Positions 1-13,965 of a DNA stretch of 64,000 nucleotides are shown here, in pieces. The stretch covers positions 63,858,863 to 63,922,862 of the forward strand of contig CM063284.1 of the NCBI GenBank assembly GCA_032173965.1, written 5' to 3'. Within the stretch, counting starts at the first letter, position 1, and every line of letters starts with the position of its first letter. The DNA comes from Sitta carolinensis. Taxonomy: Eukaryota; Chordata; Aves; Passeriformes; Sittidae. A model generated the notes under the pieces. The model saw only the letters and a program-made list of their open reading frames with translations, searched no databases and had not been told where the DNA came from. The position numbers and the translations under genes are program-made.

Positions 1-610
1 TACCATCCGGGGCTGACAGAAAAACTTGCCTTAAACAATAATCAAAAAGAACTCTGAGGATTTAAAAATTACTTTTCTTACAAAAAAAGAGATACGAGAA
101 AACCTTTTGCTCTATTTTTCACAGTCAGGTGAAGAAAAAACAAGAAAACAAAAAATCGAACAGCTCTGATCAAGGTTATTTATACGGAAGTTTTGAACTC
201 AGGAACTAAAAACATTCCTGCATTGAACATGTGGGTCCAGGTCCAGTGAATCACAGCTTGGAAACCTGAATGGACCTTTTGTAAAAGCCACTGAGCCACA
301 AACATGCTTCCTCACCGCTGCAATCACTTCTGTGAAAGCACCTTACCCATCTGCCCCTGGAAATGCACGGCGCAAGACAAGTGACTCCCGACACCAGTGA
401 AATGGACAAAAGGATGACTAGCTACCTGCAGCTGGTTTCAATCGGAGAGCCGAGTAATTACTGCAGCCCTCCTCTGTGGCTCATATGGAGCGCAGCATGG
501 AGCTATAAAGCGTTATGCAAGTCTAATGTGCTGCCAGATCTCTTAGAGCAGGCAGCAGCCAAGTCGCTCCCTCCCACCATTGGCTCAGCTTCATTAACTT
601 AATCAGGTAT

Positions 611-647
611 TCATTCATTCACTCACTCACTCATTCAAAAAAAAAAA
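611..647 (+). repeat. TCAT/TCAC microsatellite with A11
   Basis: Tetranucleotide TCAT and TCAC units run from 611 to 636 and are followed by 11 A. Confidence 0.9.
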
Positions 648-1032
648 TTACTCTAAACCTGGCAAATAGCCAGTGCCATGCATGCATGGAGCATGCTCAT
701 ATCAGCCACTGAGGCTGGAAGAAAAAGGATAATCTAACATTCCTCAAGCTCTGAGCAGGGCGCTTTAGCTTTGCACGCAGCCCAGGCACAAACACATTTT
801 TGCCACGGCCTCCCCAAGAGCGCAAAGGGTTTGGGAGCTGTGCTGAGGTCAGACGCTGGCGCTGGAGACCGCAGAATTGAGAACAGAACAGCCCTCTAAG
901 CCAGTGCAGCCAGCAGGAAGCTGGGTAGGGAACTTCCCCAGAGCAGTGACTAATTAAATGATTTGATTTTTTTAGGGGGGGAAAAAAAGGAATTGTGGCA
1001 GGATCAACTCAACTCATTTTCCTGCAAGGCTA

Positions 1033-1044
1033 CCCCCCCCCCCC
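1033..1044 (+). repeat. C12 homopolymer
   Basis: Twelve consecutive C, followed by AA and four more C. A G7 run lies 50 bases upstream at 975-981. Confidence 0.9.
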
Positions 1045-3603
1045 AACCCCGCCGTTTCTTATGCACTTACCACCTACACTGCACAGTTGAGTCCAGACAG
1101 AAGGGACCACAGCAGAAAAGAAATAGGGTTAAAAAACCCCAAGAAACCAAACCAGAAAAAAGAAGGAGAAGCATCACTCAGATAATGTTAAAAGCAATTG
1201 GTAATGGAAATCTGTTTGACCCCCATATTCATAAATGTAAGAATTCCTACAGGCATGTAGCATTCAAGCAGTGAATACAGCCCCCTCCCTTGTACAGTTC
1301 TTGCACTTATTTTTCTTAGTCTTTGCATGTAAGTCTGCAAAGAATGTTATTACTTCCCTCTAGCTGTCATCAGAATGACTTTCGCTTTTTTTTTTTCCAG
1401 CACACTACAAGAAAGCTGCTTCATAACTATTCCAAAAAGCAGGCCTTGAGAGTCAGCTCTGACTTTACTGTGAAAAGCTTCATGCAAGGAGCCAGGCTGG
1501 ACATTAAGGAAAGGGGAAAGGTGTTACATTTCCCTCAGCGGAAGCTGAGCAACAGCATGGAAGCAGTCAGCATCTCTCCCCCCTTACCTCATTCTGCCCT
1601 GTGTGAAAAAAATACCAGATGGTAAATTACTCTGAGCAAGTCCATAAAAGTAACATGGAAATATAAAGTACTTTGGACTTTTTCAAAATAGTGTTTATGG
1701 TTATATAATGAAAACATATATCCTGGTGCAAATCTTCAGCCACAGACCTGGCTGACATGGCTCAAGAGCACCTACACTCCCCACCTTCTCCCACTGATGC
1801 AAATCAGATGTTATACCCCTTCATGCTCTGCTATCATGGAGAGCATAAATACTTTCCGTAGGAACTTCAAGTGCCTCTTCTGTAGATAGCCTAAAAGTCA
1901 CTACTTCTCTTTAGATTAAAAAAACCAAACAAAACCCCAGAAATCTTCTATGCCCACCATCAGAAATCATGAAACAAATGGCAAATCATACAGAGACTTT
2001 CAAAAAGGGTTATTAATCTAAGGCCAACACTTAGCTAAAGGTATGCAGTTCAGATCCACTTAGCAAAAGCATTTAAAAGACCCCAAACTAAAACCTGTTA
2101 CTTTGATCCTGACTCCACTTCTGACCATAGCACAGAAGCCCATGGTTAACTCAAGGATCCCGTCCTGAAGTTCTCTGTAGGTGGATGGTGCTGAAGAGCA
2201 CCCACGTAACTAGCAGACAAGCAAACACACACAGAGCTTCTGAGGAACCTGCTGTTGACAGGTTGAAGGCCTGCAAGTGAGATTTACATTGCAGCTCATC
2301 AGCAAGTGAACAGTGAGGTATGGCCAAACATTACTTCTTTGCTACAGGAAAGAACCATGGATTTGCTGACTACAAGAGAGAAACTACTCAGCATGCTTTT
2401 ACTGCATTAATAGAATAAAAAAAGAGAAAGAGATGCAAACGTGTCTGAAGGCAACCTGTTTCTTAGTCCTTGGCCTCCTGCACTCCAGAGTGTGTAGGAC
2501 ACCAGACAAGCAGTCTCAAAGTACTCCACATTGAAGTCAGTCTCCTTCACTGGAAGTTCAGTCTTGAGCTAAGGGCATTTCAATTGTCTAAGCTCTTAAG
2601 TATTGTGGCTCTTTCACTACTTTTGCCTCTCACCATTCTCCAAATGGGTTCCAAAGCTTGGGGGCTCCTTCTTCTCACTTCATCTCCTTTCTCTTGCAGC
2701 TCTGACACAATTCAAGACACATCCGAGACACAGTACAAATCCTTCCTCCTCTGCCCAGACCTAACTTCTCCTGTCCTGCTTGAACAGCTGCTCAAGCCTG
2801 CTTCACTGCAGTCGCCTCCTTTCCTGGCATCAGGGCAACGAATCACCTGAAATTCCTCCTCCTGAGCCTCTCCTCCATGCATCATGCTCCTTACCTGGGA
2901 GCACCCGGCAAGGTGTGATTTCTGACACCTGAAGTAGCTATGCAGTTTTAAAGCAGGCTATCAGAAGAAGGTCAGGAACATAAAGGAGCAGGAGAAGAAA
3001 ACCAGCATGGGAACACTGAGAATTTTATCCCAAATGATCCAAACCTTGGCAGAAGTTGTAGTTGTAGATTAATAAAAGGGATGTGGTTTAGCAATTCTGG
3101 TTCTTTATATGAATAATTTCACTGCTCCCTATGAAAGAATCATTAGAAGAGTGTGGGGTTTCATGATTCAAGATTGGAGTATGAGAAAGCAATATTTCAG
3201 CACTGTGAAATAAGGCTTGCGTGTCTAACCACACTACCAGCTCAGAGTTCACTTCTCACAAGTGTCAAGTATATTTTCCATTCTGCACTTCTGCAAGCCC
3301 TAGTTCTGTCTGTTGTCATCACTCATGGGGATTTACCTAATCCCTGAAACGGCAGAAAAACATCATCTTTTTTGCTGGAGAAACAGAATCATGTCTCAAG
3401 CACAATGAAAAATTCAAATTGTATGTATCATTTATTGTAGCTCCATTCATCTACTCTGTGCTGACAGTATAAATACAAATGATGCCCTTAACAAAATGCT
3501 GAACTGCAGTCTAATGTATTAGTGGTATTTCTTAGAGATTTCCACTCACTTTTGCTGTTTCTCTGCTCACATTCCTTACACTCCAGCATTCCCAAGTAGC
3601 TAC

Positions 3604-3690
3604 CTGTTTATACAAAAAAAGCCTGGAAGAGAAATGTCGATTCCCTTCTTCATCAAAGATGGTGACTTTAGCTCCATCCACTGGTCTGAA
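3604..3690 (-). CDS. candidate internal exon, 29 codons (low confidence)
   Basis: On the minus strand, 87 bases are open in phase 0 and bounded by plausible splice sites. The acceptor side has TACTAAC (a perfect branch-point match), then a C/T-rich run (TTTGCCCCCCTTCCTAG). The donor is CAG|GTAGCT, which is weaker than consensus. The peptide starts FRPVDGAKVTIFDEEGNR and ends SSRLFLYKQ. Its composition looks protein-like, but I do not recognise a family. A second frame is also open, and chance exons of this size occur in 64 kb. A partner at 4472-4656 on the same strand (acceptor TTCCTTTTTTGCTGTAG, donor TTG|GTGAGA, 185 bases) joins it in frame at phase 0, but that too may be chance. I infer nothing about function. 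Confidence 0.22.
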
Positions 3691-5701
3691 CTAGGAAGGG
3701 GGGCAAAGGCAATCAAAAGTTAGTAGTTCGTTCGAAGTCTATTATCTTGCAACTCAGCTACAAAGAGAGACTCCACAATTTTCTGAGTACAGAAATTCAC
3801 CTTTCCAAAGTTTTATTTTAAACACTAGTGGGCTGCTATGTTGACCTTTAAAGTTCATTACATCACATTATATGTGGCTGGTAAAACTTGCTGTACAGCT
3901 CCGTTCCTACACAAATAGAGGACAGTGCAGTTTCAGATTTTATTTGCACTCCTTTGAACCATGCCAGCAAATCCAGCTCAGAACAGTGTGTCCTCTACTG
4001 ACAGAGCTCTCCTACCAACTACAGCCTTTTGCACAGGGCCCAGCAAACCTGTGTTAGCCTTTTTGTGGTGACAGACACATCCCACCGAGGTTTGCCAAGG
4101 AGCTTCAATGGGTGCCCAAAGGGCTCTGAAGTGCTACCCCTTGGCTGGAGCTAAGGTAAGACCTAGCATGAAAACTTCTCTATCCAAGGATACCTCGCTA
4201 ATGACCAGATTTCAGCTTCCACATCAGTTAAGGACCTCTTAGAAGCACTCCAACTAAATTAGGGGAAGGAAAGAGTTCATCCTGGGATCTGAGAACTCAA
4301 AACCTCTGTGCATTCTTCTTCAAGCCAGAATTTAAGTGCTGTTCTCCCAGAGAAGAAAATAGTTAAAACAAGCTCAGATCCTCCCATTGCAAAGCAGAAG
4401 CCAGTGGGGAAGCTTTCTTGGGAGAGGACAGCTCCTGGGGGAGTCCCTTGCAAAACACTGCCTCATCTCACCAAGATGTCCACTCCAACCAGGAGAAACA
4501 GGGAACACTGACTTGACAGTGAGGCAGGTCTGATCATGGAGGCACCTGTGTCTGGTTTGAGAGTTTCAGAAGCAATAGCTGTGTATAGAAGTGATGCATC
4601 CCACTGCTCCACAGCTTCCCCTGCAGTTGCAGGAGTGTTACTCACCATCACCATTCCTACAGCAAAAAAGGAAAACTGATTTTTTCCTGGTTTTATTTAT
4701 GCTCATTTAGTTCTGGACCAAGTGATTCTCCAGCTTCTGATCTGCTTACCACTTTCTCTCTCTGCCTACTGTCTCTTCTGAATGTGTAATGATTTTACAT
4801 CTGTTAATCTCATTTGGTTTCTCTTTCCTATGTGTTTAGTGACTTGCAGACTCCTTATTGTACACATGAAATAAAATGCTGTTTCTTCTGCCTTTTGTTC
4901 TTGTGCTTATGGATGAATGACGTATGTTCTTAGAAAAATGAAGTAACTACTGCAATGGGTGATACATAATCACTTTGGTACAACGGATACATTATTAAAA
5001 TATGGAATGATCATGAAATCATACAACCAGGATGACTAAAACAATATAACTGGTCAGAATTTATTCATCTCCTAAGGAAAAACCAAACTTGACAACGCTT
5101 TGCTGTAAGGTTAGTGAAACTAAAACCGAAATAAGGTACACAAGTCACCCCTTTGGCTAAAGTTAAGAACTAATGGCGTCTAATAAAAATGACAGGAATT
5201 TTTCAAGGAAAAATTACATTAGGAAATGTTTGTTTTCAAACCTGAATCTGTTGGAGGCAAAAATGTTTGAGTACATTTACAGCTGGGAAAAACTGCTGGA
5301 ATTTCTTTGTAAATACTTTCCCAGTAATATTAAAAAACCTAAAAACTACTTGCTGGTTCCAAAATTAAATGTTTTAAACATTTAATGAAGGTGTAATTAA
5401 AAAATGCTGTAACTACAACAGAAATTTGGTTGAAAATGAAACAACCCTCTAGCTTATAGAGGACTATAAGCTTTGTTGTACTGTTTTGTAAAACATTTTC
5501 ACCTATTACCTGAAATTTAATTTATCTCAGCTTTTTAAGTTTTCCTCCCGTTAGAGCAAGAAATGTTTTTCTGAGATCTTTGAAATTCTCATGGGCAGAA
5601 ATATAATTTCCTCTTATCTCTGATTTCTAATTAGATTCAAATTTTTCCTAGATGGGGCAAGAACTACCCAAGCATTTTGAAACATTGCCAGGTTGATTAC
5701 C

Positions 5702-5741
5702 TATACATATATAGATGTATAGATAGATATATAGATATATG
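5702..5741 (+). repeat. TATA/TAGA microsatellite
   Basis: Interspersed TATA, TAGA and GATA units form a short imperfect microsatellite that is likely length-polymorphic. Confidence 0.85.
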
Positions 5742-8700
5742 AAAATTCACATTGCTGCTCTTGCCTGGCAAAAACCATGAGCTACACTGTAAAAAGAGTC
5801 TTCTTCTGTGACAGCATCATTCAGCTCACCTCCCAAAGGTTCAATTCTGACTGCAAAATCTCTCCTTTCAGTTCAAATTGCTGCCAAAACAGCACAGTAT
5901 TCTCTCTGAAGTACAGCCAGGTTGAGCTGACAGCTACCACACCGAATTAATGAGAGGGAAAAGAAGAAAGAGAGGGAAGGACATAGCTAGCCTGTCTGGT
6001 AAATTGCGGTTGTAGGCGCTGCAGCATCTCAGAAACTGGTCTATTCCTTTCAGTGGGGAAGGAAGGAGAGAGGAGATGTCTCTTACACTCACATATGTTG
6101 CCTCAGCTGCTGTGGAAAGCTGCCTGCATAACTAACACAAGGGAAACCACAGACTAAGTTTACAATAATCTCTAAATAATAATCTTTTAATAGTGGGGGA
6201 TAATAATCTCCCATGGGCTGCATTGCTACAACTCTATCAGTGAAACCTTAGACAATTCCAGTTCACTAGTGGGCTGCTGGCAAGGTTGCAAATATGCTTA
6301 TTTCACCTATCCACTGAAAGTGTTGGAAGACACTCAAAAATTACATTTTAGCAGGTGATTTTGACAGCTATGATTTGTGTTGCCACTCAACACAGCTGAA
6401 ACCACTCCAATGAGGAGCTGCAAAGGTGGGGTAACAAAACTGAGTGCTCTGTACCACTCAGGTCAAGGCCTTGCCCAGGATCCCTGCAGAGATCCGTGGC
6501 AGCTGCTACTCAAAGTGTGAGAGCCCAAGGGTAGCAAAGCACTCTGAAAACACTGCAAACCACAGCACGGCCACACTGTACCAGCACATAACGGCTCTTC
6601 CATGCAGTTGCACTACCTACATCCATCAAAACCCCATATGTGTCGCAGACAAATTACCAGCTGACAGAACCAGCAAAAAACCACCTGCATACCACCTACT
6701 GCACAGACCTAATGCTCCAATTAGACTAGGTGCCTCCTCACACAGCTTACTTCATTTAGGCAAGTATTTCCAGTGGAACATGCAGACAAATCAGCCCTGG
6801 GATCACCAGCAGCAGCTGCTGCTTTCTGCATGTAGAGTGTTGAGCAAATCAACAGAGATGAGCTGCTGCTCCCGTCGGAATCTCAAAGATGTGGATGACA
6901 ACACTGGTTAATTAAAAGACACAGGATCAGACTAGAGGAAAATTGTTGCTCAGCAGCTTAGACTGAAAATCAGGCTGGTCTGACAAGAAACAGGAGCTTT
7001 ACCAATTTTCAGTCTGTGGTCAAGTAGTCTTTCCACAGCTCTAGTGTAAAATTATTTCCCCCACACTCTCCTTTTCTGAACTACCATTTTAGCATTTTTC
7101 TTTATTCTCCTCATCTTAGCATTTCTGTCATTCTTGCTTCCTCTTAAATGTTAGTTTCTGTCCTTGCTTCAATATCAGTTAAAATGCCACTATCACTAAC
7201 AGCATGAGACTGAGTCAGAACTGAGACTGTGCACTCACTCACTTTTGACTCAAGGAAAGAATTACTAAAAGCCAAAAAAAGTACTGTGATTACATGCCCT
7301 CTCACTGATGCCCAGAACAGAAGAATTGCACTAGTACAGTATGTATACAATCACTATGAAATGTTTATTGTGTCGCACTCTACATAAAAATTTTTTACTC
7401 TGTCTTTTGCCACCCCCCCAACTTTAAGCCTAAAAAAAAACACTGAGAGGGTTGGCAGACTCATATGGGCATTAAATCATACTTCAACATGTTCCTAAGG
7501 ATGAGGTTTTTTGCATCACTCCCATTTTAACAACATAAACGAGTGGTGAAGAAGCCTTCCTGAGGGGGCTTTCTCCGACCCTTGTGGGGGTGTGGGGGGT
7601 GTTATTCTGTTCACATTCACTGCAGAGAAGCCACACTTCACAGGCAGGTCAGTACAAAAATTTCTGTAAAAACTCAAACAACTGATCTCAAACAGGTCTC
7701 AAACAATGATAAATATGCATGTGAATTGACATTTGGTTTGGATTTAATGGCACAGATTATAATCTTTAAAGAGAAGAGCTGACACAAGACAACCTCTCTG
7801 TTTTCTTCATTTCCTACCTGCAGAATGTGGTCTGCAGACATTGGATGCAGAGGAGGTAACACAGTCAGGATTGTTCTGATCAGATAATAAAACTAATGGA
7901 GCTTTTTGATAGTTATGAACTAAAGTTTTGCTTCTTTACTGCTAGAATTTGTTTATGGCAATGAGAACAAGATCAGTCCTTCCTTATATTAAGAATTTAT
8001 TAAGAAGCCAAATCCCAATTAAATGAGCAGAAACAAACTCCCTCCATAAGCATGGGTTGTATTCATGCAGTGGCAGCACCTACGAAACATGTAAGACAAA
8101 GTCTGTCCTATGCCACCAGAAAGAAAAAGCCAGTGAAGATCAATGGTATTTAAAAATCAGTTATAGATTATCTAATTACCATCATATTTAATAGTATATG
8201 GCTTTAATAGTTTTCTGTTATCATCAGACTGCTGGCACTGAAAGAAAATGGGAAATTGTCTCTAATGCCAATTGATAATGGGAAGGATAGGTTCTGCCCT
8301 CTGGGTCCTTGGTTTGGAGCCAACTCAGGTTGGAAGTGAAAGTCATTCCTGCCGAGTGCCTCTCTGAAGTGAGCTGGTGTTCTTAGGCTTGGTCCAGTTC
8401 CACGTTCACAGAACAAAATCCATCACCACAACTGGCTGCGCTGGAGACGGAAATTCTTGAAAACATTCTGTCTCTGGCTTTTTATTAGCATGCAAATAGA
8501 TCCTAGCCTGGAATGAGGATATTTATACAGGAATACTTATGTCAAAGCAAATCTCACTATCAGTGACTGTATGAAACTTGCATGCATTTTATATCACTTT
8601 AAAACTAGAATGACTTGCCTTGCAGCGACAGGGGTGTTTTTACCCCATGCAACCCTATTATTTTGGTGAGGGGCAGCAAAACCAGGGACCACGAGGTCTG

Positions 8701-9709
8701 TCAAGACTTTGATAACACAGACAGCTGAATGTGAATCTCAGTACTATTATGCTCATTTTTTAAATGCCTGAGCAAGGCTCAGCTTCAAGGTGCATCCTAG
8801 GTCAGGCTGAATCTAGAGGACCTACAGCGGCTGAAGAATTTACAGTAGGTTTGTGTTGCCCAGCAGGTCACCTTAAATCCAGCTAAACAAGCAGCCAAAC
8901 CCAGTTAAATTAATACAGGTGCAGGTCAATAAAGAGCTGAACAACTCTTCTTTTTTTGGAGGCTGGATACTGCAAAGTGTAAACCAACACCCTACCCCTT
9001 GGGACTGCCCCTTTCCTGGCAGAGGCTGCAGCACATTAACAGGGCAGAGCAGCTTGCATTGTAGCTGCTGTGCCGGCTCCATGGATTAATGGAGACTTTG
9101 TCCTCTGGGGCTGTCAGCCCCAAACCTTTCAGGAGAAATGAAACCTCTGAGAGGGAAAAAAAAAAAGAAAACCAGTAGTGGAATTACAAATAAGTGTCTT
9201 TCTGACTTTCAAATGAGACGTGAAGCATCTTCATTTACAATTTAATAATTCAGTAAGCACTTTATTGGAAGAGACTATCTAATGGGTTAATTTCCAAATG
9301 TCATTTATCTTTACTCATTGGGGATGACTTTCTGTAATTCACTCGAGGCTGCAACACTCATAGATTAATTCATCACCCTCCAACTTGAGAAGATAAAAGC
9401 CTAACAAGCTCTAACCTGCTACACAGACTATATTTAAGCAGTACAGGATAATGATAAATATCTCCCATAAAATGTGTTCTCTTCACACTTCCTGCAAAAA
9501 CTGCTGAGCGAGCCAGCTGGCGAGATGGAGCCGGCAGTCCTTGCACACAGCCCCACCATCCACAAGTGGTGAAACTGGAGCGCTCCCTTCCCCAGCATCC
9601 CCCCCAACCCCCGGCTGCCCACTGCCCTCCAGAGGTGAGGGCAAGTCTGTCACCTGTTGATGGTTTTTGTGGCCCTGTCCACACCCCAGCAGTGACCCTC
9701 CTCGTGCCT

Positions 9710-9727
9710 GGCAGGCAGGCAGGCAGG
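9710..9727 (+). repeat. GGCA microsatellite
   Basis: About four and a half GGCA units within a locally GC-richer stretch. Confidence 0.85.
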
Positions 9728-12700
9728 AAAAGGCTGCTCGGGGCTGTGTGTGCAGGTTGGTTTCCATTAAACGTGCCCACTTCCCAGGCCGGACTAAGCA
9801 CTTAGCAGAACAAAATGAAGGCTGGGTGTCTCCCCAGCAGAGAGGAATGACTATTGCAGGCAGAGCAGGGAAGCAGGAACAGGGAAGAAGGCAGATGGAG
9901 CAGCAGCACAGGCCACTTGCAGGGCCCGGATGCAAACTGAATCACTTCTTGCTTCCTTCTTTCGTGCGCAAGTGGCGGACGCTGATAAGCATTCAGGGAC
10001 CTCACACTCTGACGCACTCCTGCGTCCGGAAGCTAGAGGAGGTCCAGGCCAGTCCGTGCATCATCCCCCCTTGACCAGATGTTACTCCAGTGCTTTCCAG
10101 GACTGCTTTTAACATCACAAAGACTTAACTGCAGCCAAGTACAATGACCTCCAGCTGGAGCTGGCCTTCCTTCCCAGGGCATGAAGCCTAAGTGACCTAA
10201 ACACAGCACTAGGATGTTAACCTAGCTTGTCAGCATGTGTGGGAACGATCTTGTATCTCCAAGCAATACTGATACTCAGCATCCTTCCAACGGCACCTTC
10301 CCCAAGTCCTTTCCTCACTTGCGTCACTGCACTAAACACACACTGATCACTCAGTTAGATGAACTGAGAGCAGAGCAAAGAGCCATCCTTTCCAATGTGC
10401 TGAAGATGAGTCCTTGGCTACAACTGTGTTTCCCATCCATCAGACCCTGGATGTGTGCCATAGGGAACTGGAAGGGTAAGCTACTATGATTAAAAATTAT
10501 AGTTACCTTCTACAGACACACTTCCTAATCTAATTAATACAAGAAAAGAAGCCATACTCCCAGCCACCTGGCCATTTTAATGGGCTGAACACATCCACCA
10601 TAAGATTTTCAGAACAGCCTCTCAGGATAAAGGTCATTTATTTTGTTGTGTTAAAAGCTCTCTAGGTCTTCACTAAGCCTGACTGTGCGGGAGCTGCAGA
10701 AGTCTCACTATCCTCTTCTAGGGATCTATCTTCTTCCAGGCCAGCCAAGATCAAAGTCTCATCTAGGAAAAAAAAGAACTCACAGTGGCCTTGCCGTGGG
10801 CCTCCATGCTTTAATGAAGTTCTGTTGCTGCAGCTGGCTGTGCACAGTGCCTTCACATTTATGCTTCCCTCTCTCCCATGAGTTAGGACAGCATCAGCTT
10901 AGAAACAATACAAGCAGATTAAACCAATTTAATCCTTTCCTGCAAATTCTACCTATATTTTATTTAGACAATGTATTTGGATTCCCAAGGGTATTTCTTT
11001 TCAGATCATCATGATCCCACTGTAGTTACTGTAGTTACATACCATTGACCAACCACTTTTTTCCCCAAAATGTCTTTGCAGAAGTGAATTCAGTTCTTCA
11101 GCAATGAGAGAAACATGACTAAATACTTGCTGCATGGATGAGCTTGTAACACAAATTTTTTTGTTTAAATTTTAGACCCCAAAGAGATGCAATAAGAAAT
11201 GAATGAAGGTATATGAATACATGCAATGAAGAAGAAATCCTTAGTACCTCTTATGTATCTATTTCCATTTGCAGATTTCAAATGGTGAACTACAGAGACA
11301 AGGAGCTTTTTTACCAATTCTACAAAGAGCTTTCTTTGAAGCTGGAAGGAGACACATGGTGACAAGTTTATGAACCTAGCACATTTTCCCTGCAGCCTTA
11401 TGTTCTATCTTATGTTCTTGTTCTATCCATTCAGAACATAAACAATTTCGTGGAATGATCTGGCAGTCATTCTACACACCACCTCTAGCAAAACGAAGTG
11501 AACCCACTTCTTGGTCACTTCATGAAGTGCTCACACAATGTACCACACTGGTTTCCCAGGCTGCTGGCAGTGGGCAACACCCAGTACCTCATAGAAATGC
11601 AAAAATTATGACAGCAATAATAATCATGTAACTAGGCACCCATAAACAGCATAGAGCAACAGAAAACCAGACTTCATTGACCTCTACAGTTTCTACTCCT
11701 GACTGCTAAGTTGCGTTGCTCACATGAGTGGCAGCTGCTCCAGCACCACTTAATATCCGAGCATGACCACAATGGCGCTGCAGTGTATAATGTACATGCA
11801 ATTCCTGCCGAGGGGAAGGCACTCATTTCTGCTTACAACCTTTTTTTTTACTTCTGTCATTTCTGTGGAGTCATTTGCCTTATGCTACTGAACACACTGC
11901 ACTTGTGAGCAGTGGGACGGAGAGGCAAGTTCACACCCTTTTCCCAGTTATCCCTCTTTTGCAGTTAAGAACAGACACACTGCAACGCTGACCAGAAGTT
12001 GCAGTCAGTCACCTTCCATAACCGAGCTCCTATTCTTTCCGGGGCTGCACAGCTTTGCGGGATTTGGGAACAGGTATGAAATCCTGCCCCCAGAGGAAGG
12101 AAAGGTAAAACCACTGTGAAATTTGTCAGGTTCAGGATTTTGACACATGCCTTCTGGGTACTGCCACCAGTATTTCTATGCAAATAGAAGCCATCTGATG
12201 ATACCCTGGGAGGTTTTACCCCAGAAAAAGCTTTTCTTTCACATCATCAAGACATTACGAGCTGCCAGGCCACAAACATGGGTCTTCCAGGAGAGAGTGT
12301 AACACTTCTACATAAAAAACTACATCTCTGTATCTTATGATCAGGATGCCATTAATGTTGGTCCTAGGGATAATGTAACAGATGGAAATCCACTGTCAAA
12401 AGAAAACTGCATGGAATATGGTATCTTATAGAGAGTAACTTCCACTTACGTGTGGGAAACAACTGTATGAGGAAGAAAGTCCGTGTGTTAATAGCACAAG
12501 CAGGGAACAATAATTCTGTGCATCTTTAAAACTGTTCAAAACATGGTTATATCCCTGTTTCAGAGCACTGATTACATTTGTTCCTTATAAATGACATAAT
12601 TAATCACTACTTAATATTTGGTAGAAAAGTAAACAAAACCTTGCACAGCCACACTACCTCTTAAACGGCTCCACCCTGTCTTTAAAAAAAAAATTATTAT

Positions 12701-13471
12701 TTCTTTTTTTAACAACCCTAAGCAAAACTCTTTGGAATTTTTCTAGTGGAGTTTGTTGGGAGTTGGGTAGATTCATATGATAAAAATGCAGTTGTCCTCC
12801 AAATTCATATAAACAAATCTATAAAAGTAAATAGCAGCCCTTAGAAGTATAAACACTCGACTTTCATTTTTACATAGTTTCCTTATCTAGCAATGATTTT
12901 TTTTTCCCCTGTAGATACCTTTGCCAGTGCCAAAACACAATGTTTTTAATACAGATCCAGTCACTGGGTATCTCTGTGCACAAAATTGCTGACCAAGTGA
13001 CTCTAGCTCATTTGAGTAGCAATCAAAGCCACTCTTTCTCTAGGTATGGACCTAAAATTCCAGTTGAGTGCCTATTAATGTGAAACCATGGGAAACCAGT
13101 CTGCTTAAAGTCCAATCACTGAGAACATTAAGTAACTTTGTTGGGAAGGCAGGCTTACATGAACTGGGCCACTGAGACTCCAGATGTGGCTGCCACTGTG
13201 CCAAGCCACAGCTATCTGAGGGAGAGGGGGGGCAAAAATAGCATTTAAACAGGCAGAGGCTGAATCCAGCACTTTGCAGTGAGTTCACTGCAATGAACTT
13301 GTTAACTGATCTCTGGGCAACCAAGCAACTTTATCCAAGTGGCAGCCCAACTTAGGTACACTATGCATTATTACAGCAACAAAGTGACAGACCTATTTCC
13401 TAGGAAGCCAGAGAGGCTGTGACTGGTGCATGTTGTAAACTTGATAGAAAGAGTACATTTTGGTTGCTTTT

Positions 13472-13562
13472 TTGGTTTGGTTTGGGTTTGGGTTTTTTGA
13501 GGGTTTTTTTTGAGGGGTGGGGGTTTTGTTTGGTTTTTTGTTTTGTTTTAGTTTTTTAAGTG
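13472..13562 (+). repeat. GGTTT-rich tract with G-quadruplex potential
   Basis: The + strand is almost entirely G and T: GGTTT and GGGTTT units, then G runs at 13484-13486, 13490-13492, 13501-13503, 13514-13517 and 13519-13523. At least four runs of three or more G lie within 40 bases, enough to fit an intramolecular quadruplex with medium loops. The tract is a degenerate simple repeat, not an exact telomere repeat. The lysine- and asparagine-rich open frame on the opposite strand is an artefact of it. Confidence 0.7.
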
Positions 13563-13825
13563 AATAAACATGCATAAAAATACTTATTTTCCTTAACTAC
13601 TTCATATAATGCAGTATTGCAGATTGGATTTTCAGAGAAAACCTACCTTTCCAGAGAAAGGGCAGAACTGAACAAAAATGTTTACAGAGCCTTGGTATCT
13701 CATGGGGATAGTTTTTGCTTTATTTTCTGGTATTTGCTATTGATATTTATCTTGTCACACATGTGTCCATTTTTGTTTAATTTAATCCCTGCACTTGAAA
13801 TAATTTCTCCTGGGAAGGAATGACT

Positions 13826-13965
13826 CAATGGTTAAGTCTGTGGACTCTCAAATCCTGTTTCCAACTCTCCATTTGCTCACAGGGCAACAACATGTATACA
13901 TATCTTTAAATCACAAGAAATCTATTCCAAATTTTAATGACTTAACCTCATTGTGCCTCAGCACA
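13826..13965 (+). mobile_element. MIR-like ancient SINE fragment
   Basis: GGTTAAG near 13830-13836, GGACTCT at about 13842-13848, then ACTTAACCTC at 13940-13949 and TGTGCCTCAG near 13952-13961, follow the order of the MIR consensus (tRNA-related head, then the 'cttaacctc..tgtgcctcag' core). The middle is diverged and lengthened. The assignment rests on recalled consensus words only. An amniote-wide SINE of this age is expected in a bird at low density. It carries no gene. Confidence 0.45.

Larger units (their letters stand above)
1..3600. other. unassigned non-coding sequence
   Basis: Apart from the simple repeats listed, I see no gene, RNA or recognisable mobile element. The 126-codon open frame at 2470-2850 is leucine- and serine-rich with no splice or start context, and is treated as chance. 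Confidence 0.7.
4657..13471. other. unassigned non-coding sequence
   Basis: Unique-looking sequence. The longest open frame (155 codons, 6444-6911) has ordinary composition for chance and no supporting signals. The segment near 9480-10030 is GC-richer and produces several overlapping antisense frames for that reason. Around 8740-8790 there is a weak hint of an old SINE that I could not support. Confidence 0.7.

Noticed and set aside
4075..4157. Plus-strand open segment of about 80 bases ending at AAG|GTAAGA
   Set aside because: Plausible splice ends, but on the strand opposite to the neighbouring candidates. Composition is uninformative, so it is treated as chance.
3826..6281. Shared 15-mer CACTAGTGGGCTGCT at about 3826 and 6267
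   Set aside because: One or two exact 15-mer repeats are expected by chance in 64 kb, and the flanks do not align convincingly.
6444..6911. 155-codon plus-strand open frame
   Set aside because: Composition is unremarkable and there is no supporting signal or family resemblance.
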